Shown: positions 62,780 through 64,000 of the stretch, piece by piece
Numbering within the stretch: the stretch's first letter is position 1
Layout of the letters: each line of letters opens with the position of its first letter
NCBI RefSeq assembly: GCF_014191505.1
Contig: NZ_JACHWS010000002.1
Location: 62,001 to 126,000, forward strand
Length of the DNA stretch: 64,000 nucleotides
Reading direction: 5' to 3'
Origin: Hoyosella altamirensis
GTDB lineage: Bacteria; Actinomycetota; Actinomycetes; Mycobacteriales; Mycobacteriaceae
Translations under genes and position numbers: made by a program
The notes under the pieces: generated by a model
Databases searched by the model: none
Seen by the model: the letters and a program-made list of their open reading frames with translations, nothing else
What the model was told of the DNA's origin: nothing

Positions 62780-62869
62780 AGGTGGACGGTAACCGCACCG
62801 GGGCCAGAGTTCCAGCACCATCACGTCAGATGTGGTTCAGAGTTCCCCTGCTGGAACGCTAGACTGCGA

Positions 62870-62884
62870 TGGAAACCGTTACCA
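62870..62884. promoter_or_regulatory. Palindromic operator in lacI/znuA spacer
   Basis: TGGAAACCGTTACCA is a near-perfect 15-bp palindrome 22 bp before the lipoprotein start. It could be a Zur-type site (AT-flanked GAAA...TTTC around it) or a LacI-family operator. Confidence 0.4.
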
Positions 62885-62906
62885 TTTCAATCTCTAGGGG
62901 TTACTT

Positions 62907-64000
62907 GTGCGTGCAGTAAAGACTGCTGGCGTCCTGGTCTCCGGACTCAGCCTCGCCGCATTCGGCCTGGCTGCGTGTGGCAGTGACGACGATGCCGCCA
63001 CCGGGACCGGTGCCGACACCGCCATCACCGTCGTCGCGAGCACGAACGTGTGGGCTGACATTGCGCGCCAGGTGGGCGGCGACGTGGTGTCTGTTGAGGC
63101 GCTCATCAGCGATCCCGCGGTCGACCCGCACCACTACGAGAGCACACCGCGCGATGTTGCCACAGTGCAAGACGCCGATCTGGTGGTCTATAACGGCGGC
63201 GGCTACGACCAGTTCGTTCAGGACATCATCGACTCCACCGACCCCGGCCCACGCTCGGTGAGCGCCTACGAGCTCCTCGTGCGCCACGATGACGCGCACA
63301 CTGATGACGACGAGCATCACGACGGGGAGCATCACGACGGGGAGCATCACGACGGGGACGAGCATGGTCATGGCGAAGATGAGCACGGTCATGATTCGGA
63401 GCACGAAGGTGGCGGCGAAGCTGACCATCACGATGATGAGGGTGACCACGGCCATGCTGCGGGTGCGAACGACCACGATCACGACCACGGACATGGCGCA
63501 GCAAACGAGCACGTCTGGTACGACTTCCACATCGTGAGCGACGTCGCGCGCGCCATCGCGAATGAACTGAGCGAACTCGATCCCGATAACGCTGACACCT
63601 TCTCCGCAAACGCCGAGGAGACGTCAGAGCGCATCGAAGAACTCGAAGACCGCGCAGACGACATCCGCGCCACCACCGAAGGCATCGAGGTTGCGCAAAC
63701 AGAACCACTGGCTGAATATCTGCTGGGAGCTCTGGGCGTGATCGACATCGCACCGACTGAATTCACCCGCGCTGTCGAGCATGGAAATGATCCCTCAGCG
63801 GCCGTAACGGCGCAGTTCAGCGACCTGCTGGCGGACGGCGAAGCACAGGCGCTCGTTTACAACAGCCAGACCGAGTCGCCCACCACGCAACGGATGCGGG
63901 AAATTGCCGTAGACAATGACGTTCCCGTCATTGAAGTCTCAGAATCACTTCCGGCCGGAATGGATTACTTTGAATGGATGCACTCCACTCTCGATGACTT
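62907..64000 (+). CDS. znuA: Zinc/manganese ABC transporter substrate-binding lipoprotein (runs off right edge)
   Basis: A frame from GTG 62907 (AGGGG in front) to the window end, about 364 residues. It begins with a lipoprotein signal peptide (VLVSGLSLAAFGLAAC, lipobox Cys), then a TroA/ZnuA domain: TVVASTNVWADIARQVGG, DPAVDPHHYESTPRDV. A long Asp/His-rich loop follows (about residues 128-195, many DEHH, DGEHH and DHDHDHGHG units) and then WYDFHIVSDVARAIA. The loop is a mobile zinc trap known in ZnuA proteins. It should deliver zinc to a ZnuBC-type permease beyond the window. Confidence 0.92.
   Translation, partial: MRAVKTAGVLVSGLSLAAFGLAACGSDDDAATGTGADTAITVVASTNVWADIARQVGGDVVSVEALISDPAVDPHHYESTPRDVATVQDADLVVYNGGGYDQFVQDIIDSTDPGPRSVSAYELLVRHDDAHTDDDEHHDGEHHDGEHHDGDEHGHGEDEHGHDSEHEGGGEADHHDDEGDHGHAAGANDHDHDHGHGAANEHVWYDFHIVSDVARAIANELSELDPDNADTFSANAEETSERIEELEDRADDIRATTEGIEVAQTEPLAEYLLGALGVIDIAPTEFTRAVEHGNDPSAAVTAQFSDLLADGEAQALVYNSQTESPTTQRMREIAVDNDVPVIEVSESLPAGMDYFEWMHSTLDD

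Overview
The window is high-GC actinobacterial DNA, most likely from the Mycobacteriales (Rhodococcus/Hoyosella/mycobacteria-like). Supporting signs are the MoxR-DUF58 operon, purine genes scattered in an order resembling the Rv0772-Rv0803 region of M. tuberculosis (from memory), an MbtH protein, a WhiB-like protein, a 61-residue protein in front of otsA as in mycobacteria, and many ATGA/GTGA start-stop overlaps. Species cannot be fixed from sequence reading alone.

Layout. Bases 1-33,900 are ordinary chromosome. Six de novo purine genes (purL, purQ, purS, purC, purB, purD) lie on the minus strand. Between them are a DUF4129/MoxR/DUF58 operon, an acyltransferase, a GT87 mannosyltransferase, a MacB/FtsX-type ABC exporter, an FAD dehydrogenase, a glutathione peroxidase, an S9 peptidase, two HIT proteins, a small alarmone synthetase divergent from purB, an aminotransferase, an unusual decapeptide-repeat protein, a secreted protein, a dienelactone hydrolase and a TPR protein.

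Bases 33,921-52,475 hold the most interesting object: a 9,257-bp integrative element present twice in perfect head-to-tail tandem. It sits in the 3' end of a tRNA-Thr(UGU) gene and is bounded by three copies of a 41-bp att core (33921, 43178, 52435). I found one base difference between the copies (36943 C versus 46200 A). Each copy has an integrase next to the tRNA, a repressor with a compact divergent promoter/operator, an excisionase-like protein and a second tyrosine recombinase. It also has a replication module (DnaB-N-like protein plus DUF3631 ATPase), a train of tiny translationally coupled genes including a WhiB-like protein, and then an HTH protein, a head-decoration-like protein, a major capsid protein and an HNH endonuclease. 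There is no terminase, portal, protease, tail or lysis gene. It therefore looks like a minimal capsid-encoding phage satellite rather than a prophage.

Bases 52,441-64,000 return to chromosome: intact tRNA-Thr, an NTF2-like protein, an orphan MbtH, a heterodimeric ABC exporter with one extremely degenerate ATPase site, the trehalose genes otsA and otsB (OtsB fused to a GH15 domain), a LacI regulator and, running off the right edge, a zinc/manganese ABC substrate-binding lipoprotein with a long His/Asp-rich loop.
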